Shown piece after piece: positions 53,401 to 62,792 of a DNA stretch of 64,000 bases. The translations under genes were made by a program, and so were the position numbers. Position 1 is the first letter of the stretch; each line of letters begins with the position of its first letter. Source of the DNA: Gardnerella swidsinskii (GTDB taxonomy: Bacteria; Actinomycetota; Actinomycetes; Actinomycetales; Bifidobacteriaceae); the NCBI RefSeq assembly GCF_003397705.1, contig NZ_QJVB01000005.1, positions 33,684-97,683 on the forward strand. Reading direction: 5' to 3'. Below the pieces are notes generated by a model. The model searched no databases, was not told the origin of the DNA, and was given only the letters and a program-made list of their open reading frames with translations.

Positions 53401-55143
53401 ATGAAAAATACAAATGCAGGTAAACTGACTGTATTTGCCGCAGCTGCACTTTCTGTTGCAATGCTGCTCGGCGCTTGCGGCGGTGCTACTAACAATGCTG
53501 GTAAAGCAGGTATGACTGAAGAGCCAGCTGCTGGTGTTGACACTTCTTACACTGGCGAACTTCCAATGCCAGATGTCAACAAGCGTTACGATAATCCACA
53601 GTCACGTGACAACGTTAAGGACGGCGGCACTTACACCGTTGCTCTTCCTGTTCTCGGTCCAAACTGGAATTACGCTTCTAACGACGGTAACACTGGTTAC
53701 ATGAATACTTTGTGGGGCTTCTACCAGCCAGATCTTATGGCTTATGACACCGTTAAGGGTGAAAAGCTTAAGTACAACCCTGACTACATCACTTCCGTCA
53801 AGAAGGTTAGCGATAAGCCACTCGTTGTTCAGTACAACTTGAACCCAAAGGCCAAGTGGAATGACGGCACTGATATTGATTACACCGCATTTAAGGCTAC
53901 TTGGCAGGCTTTGAACGGAAAGAACAAGGATTACTCCGTCCCAAGTACTGAAGGCTATGACTGCATCAAGAGTGTTGAACAAGGTTCCACTCCAAAGCAG
54001 GTTATAGTGACTTATGAGAAGCCATGCGCAACATGGGAAATGCTTTTCGCTCCACTGGTTCATCCAAAGGCCGGTGACGTTAAGACCTTCAACCAGGGTT
54101 GGGTAAACAATCCTCACAACGAGTGGGGTGCAGGTCCATTCCAGATTGAATCCGCAACCGAAAATCAGGTTGTTTTCACCCGCAATCCAAAGTGGTGGGG
54201 TAAGAAGGCAAAGCTCGATAAGGTCGTTGTAAAGCGTATGGAAGATACTGCAGCTTTGAACGCTTTCCAGAACGGTGAAATCGATGCTGTAACCGATACC
54301 ATTTCTTCTAAGGACGCAATCAAGTCTGCTCGTAGCGTTAAGGGTGCTCAGCTGCGTTACGGCTACAGCACCAAGGTTCGCGTGCTTAACTTCAACGCTA
54401 AGTCCAAGCCACTTAACGAGCTTGCAGTTCGTAAGGCTGTTGTTCAGGCATTCGACGTTGCTACCTACAACAAGATTCAGTTCCAGGGCATGAACTGGAA
54501 GAGCGAGCAGCCAGGTTCTGAGCTTCTCTCCATGTTCCAGGCTGGCTACAAGAACAATCTTCCTGCTGACGGCAAGTACAACACCGAAAACGCTAAGAAG
54601 ACCCTTGAAGCTGCTGGTTACAAGATGGGCAAGGATGGCTACTACGCCAAGAATGGCAAGACTCTTGAGATTTCCTTCACCTTCTTCGGCGATGATTCTA
54701 CTCAGGCAGCTCTTGCTAACGCATTCCAGGCCATGATGAAGAAGGCTGGAATTAAGTGCAAGACTGTGAACCATGCTGTTGCTAAGTTCTCCGAGGTTGT
54801 TGCTTCGCACGAGTACCAGGTGCTTCCATTGGCATGGCAGTCCACATCTCCATTGAGCTTCTTGTCTGCAGCAAGCCAGGTTTACAAGTCTGATAGCGAT
54901 TCCAACCTCGGTCTCGTTGGCAATAAGAAGATTGATGCTATGCTCAACAAGATTGGCAAGACCTACGATTACAAGGAACAGACTGATTATGCAAACAAGG
55001 CAGAGTCTGCAGCTCTCGCACTCTACGGAACTCTTCCAGTTTCTGCTCCTCCTATTTACCAGGTGTTCAAGAAGGGCTTTGCTAACAACGGCCCTGCTGG
55101 TTACGCAAGCACCTACCCAGAGGATATGGGCTGGCAGAAGTAA
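53401..55143 (+). CDS. oppA: Peptide-binding lipoprotein, OppA/DppA type (SBP family 5)
   Basis: This 580-residue extracellular binding protein captures peptides for OppBCDF. The lipobox LGAC puts the lipidated Cys at 26. The segments GPNWNYASNDGN, VKVLN-type core (TKVRVLNFNAKSKPLNELAVRKAV) and FTFFGDDSTQ are family 5 features; here I cite TKVRVLNFNAKSKPL as the clearest. ATG 53401 has GAGAGG just before it; an ATG at 53389 is less well placed. Its own promoter and a flanking terminator suggest higher expression than the permeases. Codon use is more regular than its neighbours, consistent with high expression. Confidence 0.92.
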   Translation: MKNTNAGKLTVFAAAALSVAMLLGACGGATNNAGKAGMTEEPAAGVDTSYTGELPMPDVNKRYDNPQSRDNVKDGGTYTVALPVLGPNWNYASNDGNTGYMNTLWGFYQPDLMAYDTVKGEKLKYNPDYITSVKKVSDKPLVVQYNLNPKAKWNDGTDIDYTAFKATWQALNGKNKDYSVPSTEGYDCIKSVEQGSTPKQVIVTYEKPCATWEMLFAPLVHPKAGDVKTFNQGWVNNPHNEWGAGPFQIESATENQVVFTRNPKWWGKKAKLDKVVVKRMEDTAALNAFQNGEIDAVTDTISSKDAIKSARSVKGAQLRYGYSTKVRVLNFNAKSKPLNELAVRKAVVQAFDVATYNKIQFQGMNWKSEQPGSELLSMFQAGYKNNLPADGKYNTENAKKTLEAAGYKMGKDGYYAKNGKTLEISFTFFGDDSTQAALANAFQAMMKKAGIKCKTVNHAVAKFSEVVASHEYQVLPLAWQSTSPLSFLSAASQVYKSDSDSNLGLVGNKKIDAMLNKIGKTYDYKEQTDYANKAESAALALYGTLPVSAPPIYQVFKKGFANNGPAGYASTYPEDMGWQK

Positions 55144-55199
55144 GTAAATTTGTAGCGATAATTCGCGCAAGTTTACTAAGCTGATTGCTTAACTTATAG

Positions 55200-55240
55200 C
55201 ATGTGGCGTGTAGTCTTTTGGCTACACGCCACATCTTTTT
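55200..55240 (+). terminator. Terminator of oppA
   Basis: ATGTGGCGTGTAG (55201-55213) and CTACACGCCACAT (55222-55234) form a perfect 13-bp stem with an 8-nt loop, followed by CTTTTTG. Confidence 0.93.
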
Positions 55241-55322
55241 GTGTATGCTAATGTGAGAAAATAGTATAAATTTAAAATTAAGTCTCAAAAAGCAAAATCG
55301 GAAACAAAGGAGAAGCTGGCGC

Positions 55323-57137
55323 ATGTACGTCAATCCGAATAAACGCAAAGATGCGAGTAACGTGCGCTGGGTATTGCAATACTGTAAGCCGGACATGTGG
55401 AAAGTTTGGCTTGCTATTTTTCTATTTATTATCAATGACACGATGGCAATGACAATGCCGTTGCTTTCGGGCTTTATTGTAGACAAAATCATTATTGGCA
55501 AACAGCATAATTTGCTTATAAGCGTATGCGTTTTGATGGTAGCAATGATGATTGTTCGCGTTGGCTCAAGGTATATTTACCAGCTTTTAATGGAAAAGTT
55601 TGGTCAAAATGCCGTGTATCGCCTGGTGAGCGACGAGTACGAAAAGCTTCATTCTCTCGATTTTACGTACTTTAATCACACGCGCACAGGCGACATTATG
55701 AGTCGTATGACATCGGATACTGACGCGATTCGTCATATTTTAAGTTGGGTTTCGTATATGGCGTTAGATTGTGTAGTAATGTTCGTGCTAGCGCTGGTTA
55801 TAATGTTTTCAATTCAGTGGAAGCTCGCTTTAGCACTTATGTCAATTACGCCATTTTTGTTTCTGCTCGCAAAAATTATGGGCAAAAAAGCTAGACCGAA
55901 ATTCCTTGCAATTCGTGAATCCTTTGCGCGCATGAATTCAATGGTGGAAGAAAATATCGAGGGGAATCGCGTAGTAAAAGCTTTCGTGCGTGAGGATTAC
56001 GAAACTAAGAAATTCGATAAGTGCAACGAAGACTACTTTAATTGCAATATTACGCTTGCAAAAAATACTCAAAAATACATGCCTTGGCTCGATGGCATGG
56101 GTTTTGTGCTTGAGCTTATAACAGTTGGTTTCGGCGGATGGCTTGTTTTGAATGGCAACATGACTTTAGGTGCATTCGTCACTTTTAATAGCTTCCTTTG
56201 GATGCTACACATGCCTGTACGAATGGTGGGCTGGCTTATTAATGATTGGCAGCGTTTTAACGCAGGATGCGTGAATATTCGCAAACTTCTTACGCAAGAA
56301 TCGCATATTAGACATCCAAAAGAAGCGGACGAAACCGTTAAAATTAGAGGTAAAATTACTTTTGAGCATGTTGATTTTTCATTCCCAGACGATCAAGACT
56401 CTCCAATCTTAAAAGATATTGATTTAGACGTTCCTGCTGGAAGCAAACTGGGTATTCTTGGTGAAACTGGTTCCGGCAAATCAACTCTCGTAAGTCTTAT
56501 AGCAAGATTCTATGATCCTACGCGTGGTCGTGTTTTAATTGACGGAAAAGACGTGCGCGAATGGCCGTTAGAAACTGTTCGTAACCAAGTTAGCATAGTT
56601 GCGCAGGAAACATTCCTATTTTCGGACACTATTGCAGGAAATATTAGTTTTGGATTACCTCAAACTAAAGAAAATTGTAAGGAATTAGATAATACCATTC
56701 GCACGATGGCAACAATTGCTGCAGCAGACGATTTTATTATGGATATGCCAGAAGGCTATGAAACAGTAGTAGGCGAGCGTGGGGTAGGTCTTTCTGGTGG
56801 GCAAAAGCAGCGTTTGAGCTTAGCTAGAGCGTTGGCAAATAATCCTGCAATCTTGATTATGGACGATACAACTTCTGCTGTAGATATGGAAACGGAAGAG
56901 CATATTCAGCAGGAGCTGAAAAAGCTTGATGGCACGCGCACAATAATCACTATTGCGCACAGAATCTCATCCGTTAAAGATGCAGACATGATTGTTGTGC
57001 TAGATCACGGGAAAATTATTGAACGCGGCACGCATGCTCAGCTTGTTGCAGCGCACGGGAGGTATTGGGAGATCTATAGAAAGCAACTTGGCTTTAAAAC
57101 TGGCAGGTCTGCAGGATTCGAAACGAAGGGGGAGTAG
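55323..57137 (+). CDS. ABC exporter half-transporter, degenerate-site subunit
   Basis: This 604-residue protein has six membrane helices (about 25-300) and one ATPase domain, the type IV (type I exporter) layout. Walker A is GETGSGKST near residue 379 and the signature is LSGGQKQRL. After Walker B the catalytic Glu is replaced by Asp515 (LIMDDTTSAVD), which usually marks the non-hydrolysing site of a heterodimer. The H-loop His is kept (TIAHRIS). It lies 2 bp before the partner gene. Such pairs export drugs, lipids or peptides; the cargo is unknown. Confidence 0.9.
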   Translation: MYVNPNKRKDASNVRWVLQYCKPDMWKVWLAIFLFIINDTMAMTMPLLSGFIVDKIIIGKQHNLLISVCVLMVAMMIVRVGSRYIYQLLMEKFGQNAVYRLVSDEYEKLHSLDFTYFNHTRTGDIMSRMTSDTDAIRHILSWVSYMALDCVVMFVLALVIMFSIQWKLALALMSITPFLFLLAKIMGKKARPKFLAIRESFARMNSMVEENIEGNRVVKAFVREDYETKKFDKCNEDYFNCNITLAKNTQKYMPWLDGMGFVLELITVGFGGWLVLNGNMTLGAFVTFNSFLWMLHMPVRMVGWLINDWQRFNAGCVNIRKLLTQESHIRHPKEADETVKIRGKITFEHVDFSFPDDQDSPILKDIDLDVPAGSKLGILGETGSGKSTLVSLIARFYDPTRGRVLIDGKDVREWPLETVRNQVSIVAQETFLFSDTIAGNISFGLPQTKENCKELDNTIRTMATIAAADDFIMDMPEGYETVVGERGVGLSGGQKQRLSLARALANNPAILIMDDTTSAVDMETEEHIQQELKKLDGTRTIITIAHRISSVKDADMIVVLDHGKIIERGTHAQLVAAHGRYWEIYRKQLGFKTGRSAGFETKGE

Positions 57138-57139
57138 AA

Positions 57140-58936
57140 ATGGCACAACGTAATACTTATCGTGAAGACGAAGGTCAAGAAGAACACATAAACGTGCACG
57201 AACTTATGCGCGTTAGAAAATATATGAAGCCGTATGCTACTAAACTTCTATTCGTAATTATGGTAGTTATTAGCGGCAGCATAATTATGACAGCGATGCC
57301 AATGATTACGAAAACGCTAATCGACGTTGTATTACCTCAGAAAAATGTCAATTATTTATATACAATTATTGCCGTATTCGCACTGCTCATTATATTGTAT
57401 GAGCTTGGTTTAGCGTACAGAACTTTAGCAATTACACGCATCGGCCAGATGATAATCAAAGACATGCGCCGCGATATCTTTACGCACGTGCAATCATTAT
57501 CTTTTGACTATTTTGATTCGCGTCCGCATGGGAAAATTCTGATTCGCATCGTAAACTACATCAATACGCTTTCTGACACGCTTTCATCCGGTTTAATTAA
57601 CGTATTTTCTGACGTTTTTGTGCTTATTATTACATTAATAACAATGTTTATTATAGATTGGCGAATGGCTTTGTGGAGCTTGGTGCTATTCCCAATATTT
57701 ATAATTTGGACGCGAACTTTACAAATTTTGCAAAGAAAAGCGTCTAAAAAGTTATCAAATAAACAAAGTAATTTAAATGCGTATTTGCACGAATCAATCG
57801 CAGGAGTAAAAACAACGCAAACTTTTGCGCGAGAAGCTACAGCATACGCTACTTTCCAAGAGCAACAAGCAGAAGTAAGAAGTGCTTGGATGCGAAACGT
57901 TAGAGTGCAAATGTTACTTTGGCCTGGTGCTTCAATTATTGAGACTGCAGCAATAGCGCTTTTGTATTACGCTGGCATAGCAAACTTAGGTGCAATGAAC
58001 GTGAGCACGGGAACACTTATAGCATTTGTTTGGTATTCGACTACTTTCTGGGATCCAGTAGTAAATATTGGAAACTTCTATACGCAACTTGTAACGTGCT
58101 CAGTTTATTTGGAACGAATTTTTGAAACTCTACGAATTAAGCCAAATATTGTAGATAAGCCAGATGCTATTCAATTGCCTCAAATCGAAGGAAAAGTAGA
58201 CGTAAACGACGTTGTTTTCCGTTACGAAGAAGATGGAAGGCCAATATTAAACTTGGTTGATTTGCATGTTAATCCTGGCACTACTGTAGCTCTTGTGGGA
58301 CCTACTGGTGCAGGAAAAACAACTCTTGTAAGTCTTCTTTCTAGATTCTACGACGTTTCAGAAGGCTCGATTACTATAGACGGGTACGATGTACGTTCAG
58401 TAACGCTCACATCTCTTAGAAAACAAATGGGCGTAATGTTGCAAGATAGCTTTATTTTCAGTGGAACCGTACGCGAGAACATCCGTTATGGGAAGCTCAA
58501 TGCCACTGATGAAGAAATTGAGAATGCAGCGCGCGCAGTTCATGCTCACGAATTTATTGAAGGATTACCGAACGGATACGATACTGAAATTGAAGAGCGC
58601 GGAGCCACTCTTTCTGCAGGTCAGCGTCAGCTTATATCGTTTGCGCGAGTATTGCTTGCGAATCCGCGAATTCTTATTCTAGATGAGGCAACAAGTAATA
58701 TTGATACTCGTACAGAAGAAGCATTACAAGCAGGATTAGCTCAATTACTTAAAAATCGCACATCTTTTGTAATAGCGCATAGGCTTTCGACGATTGAGAA
58801 TGCGGATTTGATTTGTGTAATCGATCATGGAGAAATTGTTGAAAAAGGCACTCATAACGAGCTTATGGAGGCAAGAGGAGCGTATTATCGTCTTGTAAAA
58901 TCGCAATATGATGCAATTCGCAAAGCAGTTTTATAA
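57140..58936 (+). CDS. ABC exporter half-transporter, catalytic subunit
   Basis: This 598-residue partner has six membrane helices and an ATPase domain with Walker A GPTGAGKTT, canonical Walker B and Glu (LILDEATSNID) and His (VIAHRLST). Its signature is LSAGQ with Ala493 in place of the usual Gly. In the dimer this altered signature faces the Asp-containing site of the first protein, so one site is fully canonical and the other degenerate, as in BmrCD, LmrCD and TM287/288. The two-bp gap implies one transcript and equal amounts. Confidence 0.92.
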   Translation: MAQRNTYREDEGQEEHINVHELMRVRKYMKPYATKLLFVIMVVISGSIIMTAMPMITKTLIDVVLPQKNVNYLYTIIAVFALLIILYELGLAYRTLAITRIGQMIIKDMRRDIFTHVQSLSFDYFDSRPHGKILIRIVNYINTLSDTLSSGLINVFSDVFVLIITLITMFIIDWRMALWSLVLFPIFIIWTRTLQILQRKASKKLSNKQSNLNAYLHESIAGVKTTQTFAREATAYATFQEQQAEVRSAWMRNVRVQMLLWPGASIIETAAIALLYYAGIANLGAMNVSTGTLIAFVWYSTTFWDPVVNIGNFYTQLVTCSVYLERIFETLRIKPNIVDKPDAIQLPQIEGKVDVNDVVFRYEEDGRPILNLVDLHVNPGTTVALVGPTGAGKTTLVSLLSRFYDVSEGSITIDGYDVRSVTLTSLRKQMGVMLQDSFIFSGTVRENIRYGKLNATDEEIENAARAVHAHEFIEGLPNGYDTEIEERGATLSAGQRQLISFARVLLANPRILILDEATSNIDTRTEEALQAGLAQLLKNRTSFVIAHRLSTIENADLICVIDHGEIVEKGTHNELMEARGAYYRLVKSQYDAIRKAVL

Positions 58937-58990
58937 ATACTTATCATTCAATAAAAATTGACAGTTGAGTTTGCGAGTAGACTTAAAAAT

Positions 58991-59971
58991 ATGAGTAAAC
59001 ATCATCGCGAACATAATTGGGCGCCGGCTTTAGCAACGCAATCTGCAGTATGGGAAAATCTGCTACAAGAAGGCATAACAATTGCAGACGATCACACGCA
59101 CATGATTAGCGTTGTGGATTTTGCACATAATTTGAATCAAGAATTAGCAGAAAAAGGCCGCGATGTAATAGCGGAACCTACTGCAGACGATTTAGTTGTT
59201 CAAGCAAAATCATCAGGCGTTTCGCACATGCTAGAAGTCGGATGTGAATATCCAGATTGGGAGCCGACGATTAAGTTTGCTCAAACGCATGAAAATTCAG
59301 TTCGCGCAGCAATAGCAATACACCCAAACGAAGCAGTATTACATGGTCACAAAGGAGCTAAAGGCCCTGACGGACTGCCGATAGTTTACAAGCCGTATCA
59401 CGATATTCCATTTGACGAAGCTATGCAACATTTGCGCTCGCTAGTAATTGCTCATCCAAAAGAAGTAGTGGCAATAGGCGAAACTGGCTTAGACTACTTT
59501 CGTACGGGAGAGCCTGCGCGACTTACGCAAATAGAAGCTTTCCGCGACCATATTGCGCTCGCAAAAGAGCTGAATTTACCTTTACAAATTCACGATCGTG
59601 ATGCGCATGAAGACGTAGTAAAAGTCTTACTAAAAGATGGCGCTCCTGAGCGAACAGTATTTCACAGTTATGCTGGTGGTGTGGATTTAGCCGAAATATT
59701 GAAAGAGCACGGTTGGTACGCAAGTTTTTCTGGAACGATAAGTTACAAAGGCAATGATGAATTACGCGAATCTGCGCGAATTATTGGCGAAGACCATATA
59801 ACTGTTGAAACGGATGCGCCTTATTTAACGCCAATGCCGTATCGTGGACGGCCAAACGCGCCTTATATGGTTCCTTATACGCTAGAAACACTTTCTGAAG
59901 TTCTAAATATATCGTTATTGCAAGCAGCGAAAGTTACACGCGAAAATACGCGAAAAATTTACGAATTTTAG
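58991..59971 (+). CDS. tatD: TatD-family metal-dependent deoxyribonuclease
   Basis: This 326-residue hydrolase of the amidohydrolase fold has metal-binding DDHTHM, GETGLDYFR, LQIHDRDAHED, FHSYAGG and ETDAPYLTPMPYRG in the expected order. It may act in DNA repair or tRNA/DNA degradation. The N-terminus is about 35 residues longer than E. coli TatD. The open frame extends to TTG 58958, but that TTG is part of a TTGACA hexamer. ATG 58991 has no ribosome binding site; a TAGACT box at 58978-58983 raises the option of a leaderless transcript. Confidence 0.9.
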   Translation: MSKHHREHNWAPALATQSAVWENLLQEGITIADDHTHMISVVDFAHNLNQELAEKGRDVIAEPTADDLVVQAKSSGVSHMLEVGCEYPDWEPTIKFAQTHENSVRAAIAIHPNEAVLHGHKGAKGPDGLPIVYKPYHDIPFDEAMQHLRSLVIAHPKEVVAIGETGLDYFRTGEPARLTQIEAFRDHIALAKELNLPLQIHDRDAHEDVVKVLLKDGAPERTVFHSYAGGVDLAEILKEHGWYASFSGTISYKGNDELRESARIIGEDHITVETDAPYLTPMPYRGRPNAPYMVPYTLETLSEVLNISLLQAAKVTRENTRKIYEF

Positions 59972-59978
59972 GAATATA

Positions 59979-60006
59979 AAATCCTTAATTTTCAAGGATT
60001 TTTTAA
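59979..60006 (+). terminator. Terminator of tatD
   Basis: AATCCTT (59981-59987) and AAGGATT (59995-60001) form a stem with A's before and T's after (TTTTT), 10 bp past the stop codon. Confidence 0.8.
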
Positions 60007-60071
60007 TATTTTTTGCGCGATGCACTATTGTTGTATACAATATCCAAGTACGGAAATAAAACTGTGAGGTG

Positions 60072-60114
60072 TGAGGTTTATGCGACTTCTTGTTGGCATC
60101 AAGAAGAAACCTCA
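60072..60114 (+). promoter_or_regulatory. Structured leader hairpin before kup
   Basis: Outer arms TGAGGTTT (60072-60079) and AAACCTCA (60107-60114) enclose inner arms CTTCTTG (60086-60092) and CAAGAAG (60100-60106). All pair perfectly, with a 6-nt bulge and 7-nt loop. The hairpin ends 5 nt before GGAGG of kup. It also covers the start of the leader ORF. It does not match the c-di-AMP (ydaO) riboswitch in length or conserved blocks. Confidence 0.65.
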
Positions 60115-60133
60115 TATATGGAGGAACAATTAA
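60080..60133 (+). CDS. Seventeen-codon leader ORF before kup
   Basis: ATG 60080 opens a frame encoding MRLLVGIKKKPHIWRNN and stops with TAA at 60131-60133, 2 bp before the kup start. GTGAGG lies just upstream as a possible ribosome binding site. The kup ribosome binding site GGAGG (60120-60124) is inside the ORF, and the ORF's first half forms the leader hairpin. Translation could open the hairpin and couple to kup. No peptide function is claimed. Confidence 0.45.
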   Translation: MRLLVGIKKKPHIWRNN

Positions 60134-60135
60134 GC

Positions 60136-62769
60136 ATGACTAAGTCACGCACTGCTGTACCATCAAACGATAGTACAAAGGATCCTCGCAACGGCGCGAA
60201 AGATTCCGAGAAAAGCACTAAATCCTTAAAAGGTACTAAGGATGCTATATTGCGAGCTGCCTCGTTTACTAAGGCTCCTCAGGTGTCAAAAAAAACGACA
60301 ACACGCGAAGAGCGCAAAGTAATAGCTCAGCAGCAAGCGCAAGAGGTAAAAGAAGCAGAAAAGCTTGTTGCTAGTGCAGTACGAGGTCCGTTAGGTAGAT
60401 GGTGGGCAAAATTGCAAACCAGTTCCGATCGTTTTACATTGGGAATGGCAATTGTTGCTCTTGGCGTTGTTTATGGCGATATTGGTACTTCTCCGCTTTA
60501 TACTGCGCAAACATTTTTAGCAGGTCAAGGCGGCTTGCAAAACATAAATCGCGCGACTATCTACGGAATGCTTTCGCTACTGTTCTGGTCAATCACATTA
60601 ATTACAACCGTAAAATACGTATTTGTTGCAATGAGAACAGACAACAAAGGCGAAGGTGGCATTTTTGCTTTATATTCGCTTCTACGTAAAAAAGGCGCGT
60701 GGCTTGCAATACCGGCAATGATTGGTGGAGCCGCGTTTTTGGCAGATTCTGTGCTGACTCCTGCAGTTTCCATCTCTTCAGCAGTTGAAGGTTTGCGCAC
60801 TATTGCAGTGTTTAAGCCAATATTCTTAGAAAATGAGAATTTGTCGATGATGATTACGGTTATTATAATCGTCATACTTTTCTCTGTACAGCAACGCGGA
60901 ACCGAGCGAATTGGCAAAGTATTTGGCATTGTTGTGATGCTTTGGTTTGCTTTCCTTGCGCTGGTTGGTGTCATGAACATTGGCCAAGATTGGACTATTT
61001 TTGAAGCACTTAACCCGATTTATGGCATAAAATTCCTGTTTAGCACGCATAATGTGCAGGGATTAGCGGTTATGGGTGTGATCTTCCTTTCTACTACCGG
61101 TGCTGAAGCGTTATATTCTGATATGGGTCATGTTGGTAGAGGCAATGTGTACGCAACCTGGCCGTTTATTAAAATTGCTTTGCTGCTGAATTACTTTGGG
61201 CAAGGCGCTTGGATGTTGAAAAATCAAAACGATAAAGCATTATGGTCAATAGAAGGTTTGAACCCGTTCTTCCAAATGCTTGAACCGAATGTGCGATATG
61301 TTGCCGTTATTCTTTCGGTTACTGCTGGCATTATTGCTTCTCAAGCACTGATTACAGGCGCATACACAATGGTTTCTGAGGCAACAAGCCTAAATTGGAT
61401 GCCACATTTGCAAGTGCGATATCCTGCTAGAACTCGTGGACAGCTGTATATTCCAGTTGTGAATGTTGTGCTGTGTGTTGCCACTATTACGGTTCTTGCA
61501 GTATTCCGCGATTCTGAACATATCTCTGGCGCATACGGTTTAGCTTTAACTCTAACTATGCTTGCTACGACTATTTTGCTTACAGTGCACATGTGGTATC
61601 AGAAGAAGCGATTTGGTGCCTTCATATTTGCAATCGTATTCCTCATGATTGAGATGATGTTCTTTGTGGCTTCCATGGCGAAATTCATGCACGGTGGCTG
61701 GTTTACTATGCTGCTCGGTGTTTCAATTTTGATCATTATGGTCACTTGGAAAGATGGAACTAAAATTGAGCGTTCGCAACGTTTGCACATGAAACCGAAA
61801 GATTTCCTACCTGTGCTAGATAAGTTGCACGGAGATTTCCGTATTCCGTATTTCGCTGACAATATTGTGTATTTGACTTCCGATTGTGAAATGAAGCGTC
61901 TCGATACTGGAATCTTCTTCTCTATTTTTGCCGACCATCCAAAGCGTGCTAGAGCTTGGTGGGCTGTTTCTGTAGAAACAGATGACGCTCCGTTTACTCG
62001 TGAGTATTGTGTAGAGAATTTCGGTACGGACTACTTATTCCGCGTAAAAATTAAACTCGGATTTAAAGTGTCGCCTTCTATACCAGCGTATCTTCACCAA
62101 ATTATGCATGACTTGTCGCACACGGGCGAACTTCCTCAGCAAAAATCCGTGTATCCGAAGGTTGATGCAGATCCAGATATTGGACCAATTCGATATGTTC
62201 TGTTGCACAAAGCGTTGATGCCGGAATCTAATATTTCTGTGCGTGGAGCGTTATCTTTAAAGATGAAATATGCAATTAGACATGTTGCTGGTACGCCTGT
62301 TAAATGGTTTGGTTTGGCTCCTTACAATCCAGTTGTTGAAGTGCAGCCGTTGTTTATTTCTACTCGCAGACCTCCGCGTTTGAAGCGTGAAGACTGTTCT
62401 CAGCGAGCAGTTCAATCTTTGCAAGGTGCCTCAGCGCTTGAAACTAATATTCACGTTGTGAAAGATATCAGACCTACTGATGCGGAGCAGACTGCTGTTA
62501 TGAACGCACGAGATATTGCTGCTGCTAATGTGATGTTTGCTAACGAAAAACTTGCCAATACTGGGAAAATTAGCCCAGTTCCAATTAAAGAGACAAAAAA
62601 AGTTAGCGTGAAGAAGCCTAATAAAGATGGAGCAAATATCGATGCAGCGAATGTAACGCATGCTGTTGTGCAGGCTGTGGAGGATGCTGCTCGTGCCAAT
62701 GATGCGAATAGTGTGAAATCTGAAAAGAGTGCAGCAACTGAAAAGAGTGCAAAAAATAATCTTAAGTAA
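60136..62769 (+). CDS. kup: Kup-type potassium uptake protein
   Basis: This 877-residue transporter brings K+ in with protons. After a basic hydrophilic N-terminus of about 100 residues come twelve or so membrane segments, starting with the family signature GVVYGDIGTSPLYT. Other typical segments are DNKGEGGIFALYSLL, GGAAFLADSVLTPAVS and STTGAEALYSDMGHVG. A large cytoplasmic C-terminal domain ends in a Lys/Ala/Ser-rich tail. GGAGG lies 11 nt before ATG 60136; earlier in-frame ATGs at 60013 and 60118 are worse placed. It sits behind a structured leader. Confidence 0.92.
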   Translation: MTKSRTAVPSNDSTKDPRNGAKDSEKSTKSLKGTKDAILRAASFTKAPQVSKKTTTREERKVIAQQQAQEVKEAEKLVASAVRGPLGRWWAKLQTSSDRFTLGMAIVALGVVYGDIGTSPLYTAQTFLAGQGGLQNINRATIYGMLSLLFWSITLITTVKYVFVAMRTDNKGEGGIFALYSLLRKKGAWLAIPAMIGGAAFLADSVLTPAVSISSAVEGLRTIAVFKPIFLENENLSMMITVIIIVILFSVQQRGTERIGKVFGIVVMLWFAFLALVGVMNIGQDWTIFEALNPIYGIKFLFSTHNVQGLAVMGVIFLSTTGAEALYSDMGHVGRGNVYATWPFIKIALLLNYFGQGAWMLKNQNDKALWSIEGLNPFFQMLEPNVRYVAVILSVTAGIIASQALITGAYTMVSEATSLNWMPHLQVRYPARTRGQLYIPVVNVVLCVATITVLAVFRDSEHISGAYGLALTLTMLATTILLTVHMWYQKKRFGAFIFAIVFLMIEMMFFVASMAKFMHGGWFTMLLGVSILIIMVTWKDGTKIERSQRLHMKPKDFLPVLDKLHGDFRIPYFADNIVYLTSDCEMKRLDTGIFFSIFADHPKRARAWWAVSVETDDAPFTREYCVENFGTDYLFRVKIKLGFKVSPSIPAYLHQIMHDLSHTGELPQQKSVYPKVDADPDIGPIRYVLLHKALMPESNISVRGALSLKMKYAIRHVAGTPVKWFGLAPYNPVVEVQPLFISTRRPPRLKREDCSQRAVQSLQGASALETNIHVVKDIRPTDAEQTAVMNARDIAAANVMFANEKLANTGKISPVPIKETKKVSVKKPNKDGANIDAANVTHAVVQAVEDAARANDANSVKSEKSAATEKSAKNNLK

Positions 62770-62792
62770 GAATCTTAAGGAAGAGCCTTAAA

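Noticed and set aside
53602..55170. 522-codon open frame on the minus strand opposite oppA
   Set aside because: It mirrors the oppA frame, its protein is Leu/Val/Ser-rich without a recognisable domain, and oppA has clear family motifs and a lipobox.
60040..60135. c-di-AMP (ydaO/yuaA) riboswitch before kup
   Set aside because: The leader is too short and lacks the conserved blocks; only a simple bulged hairpin is present.
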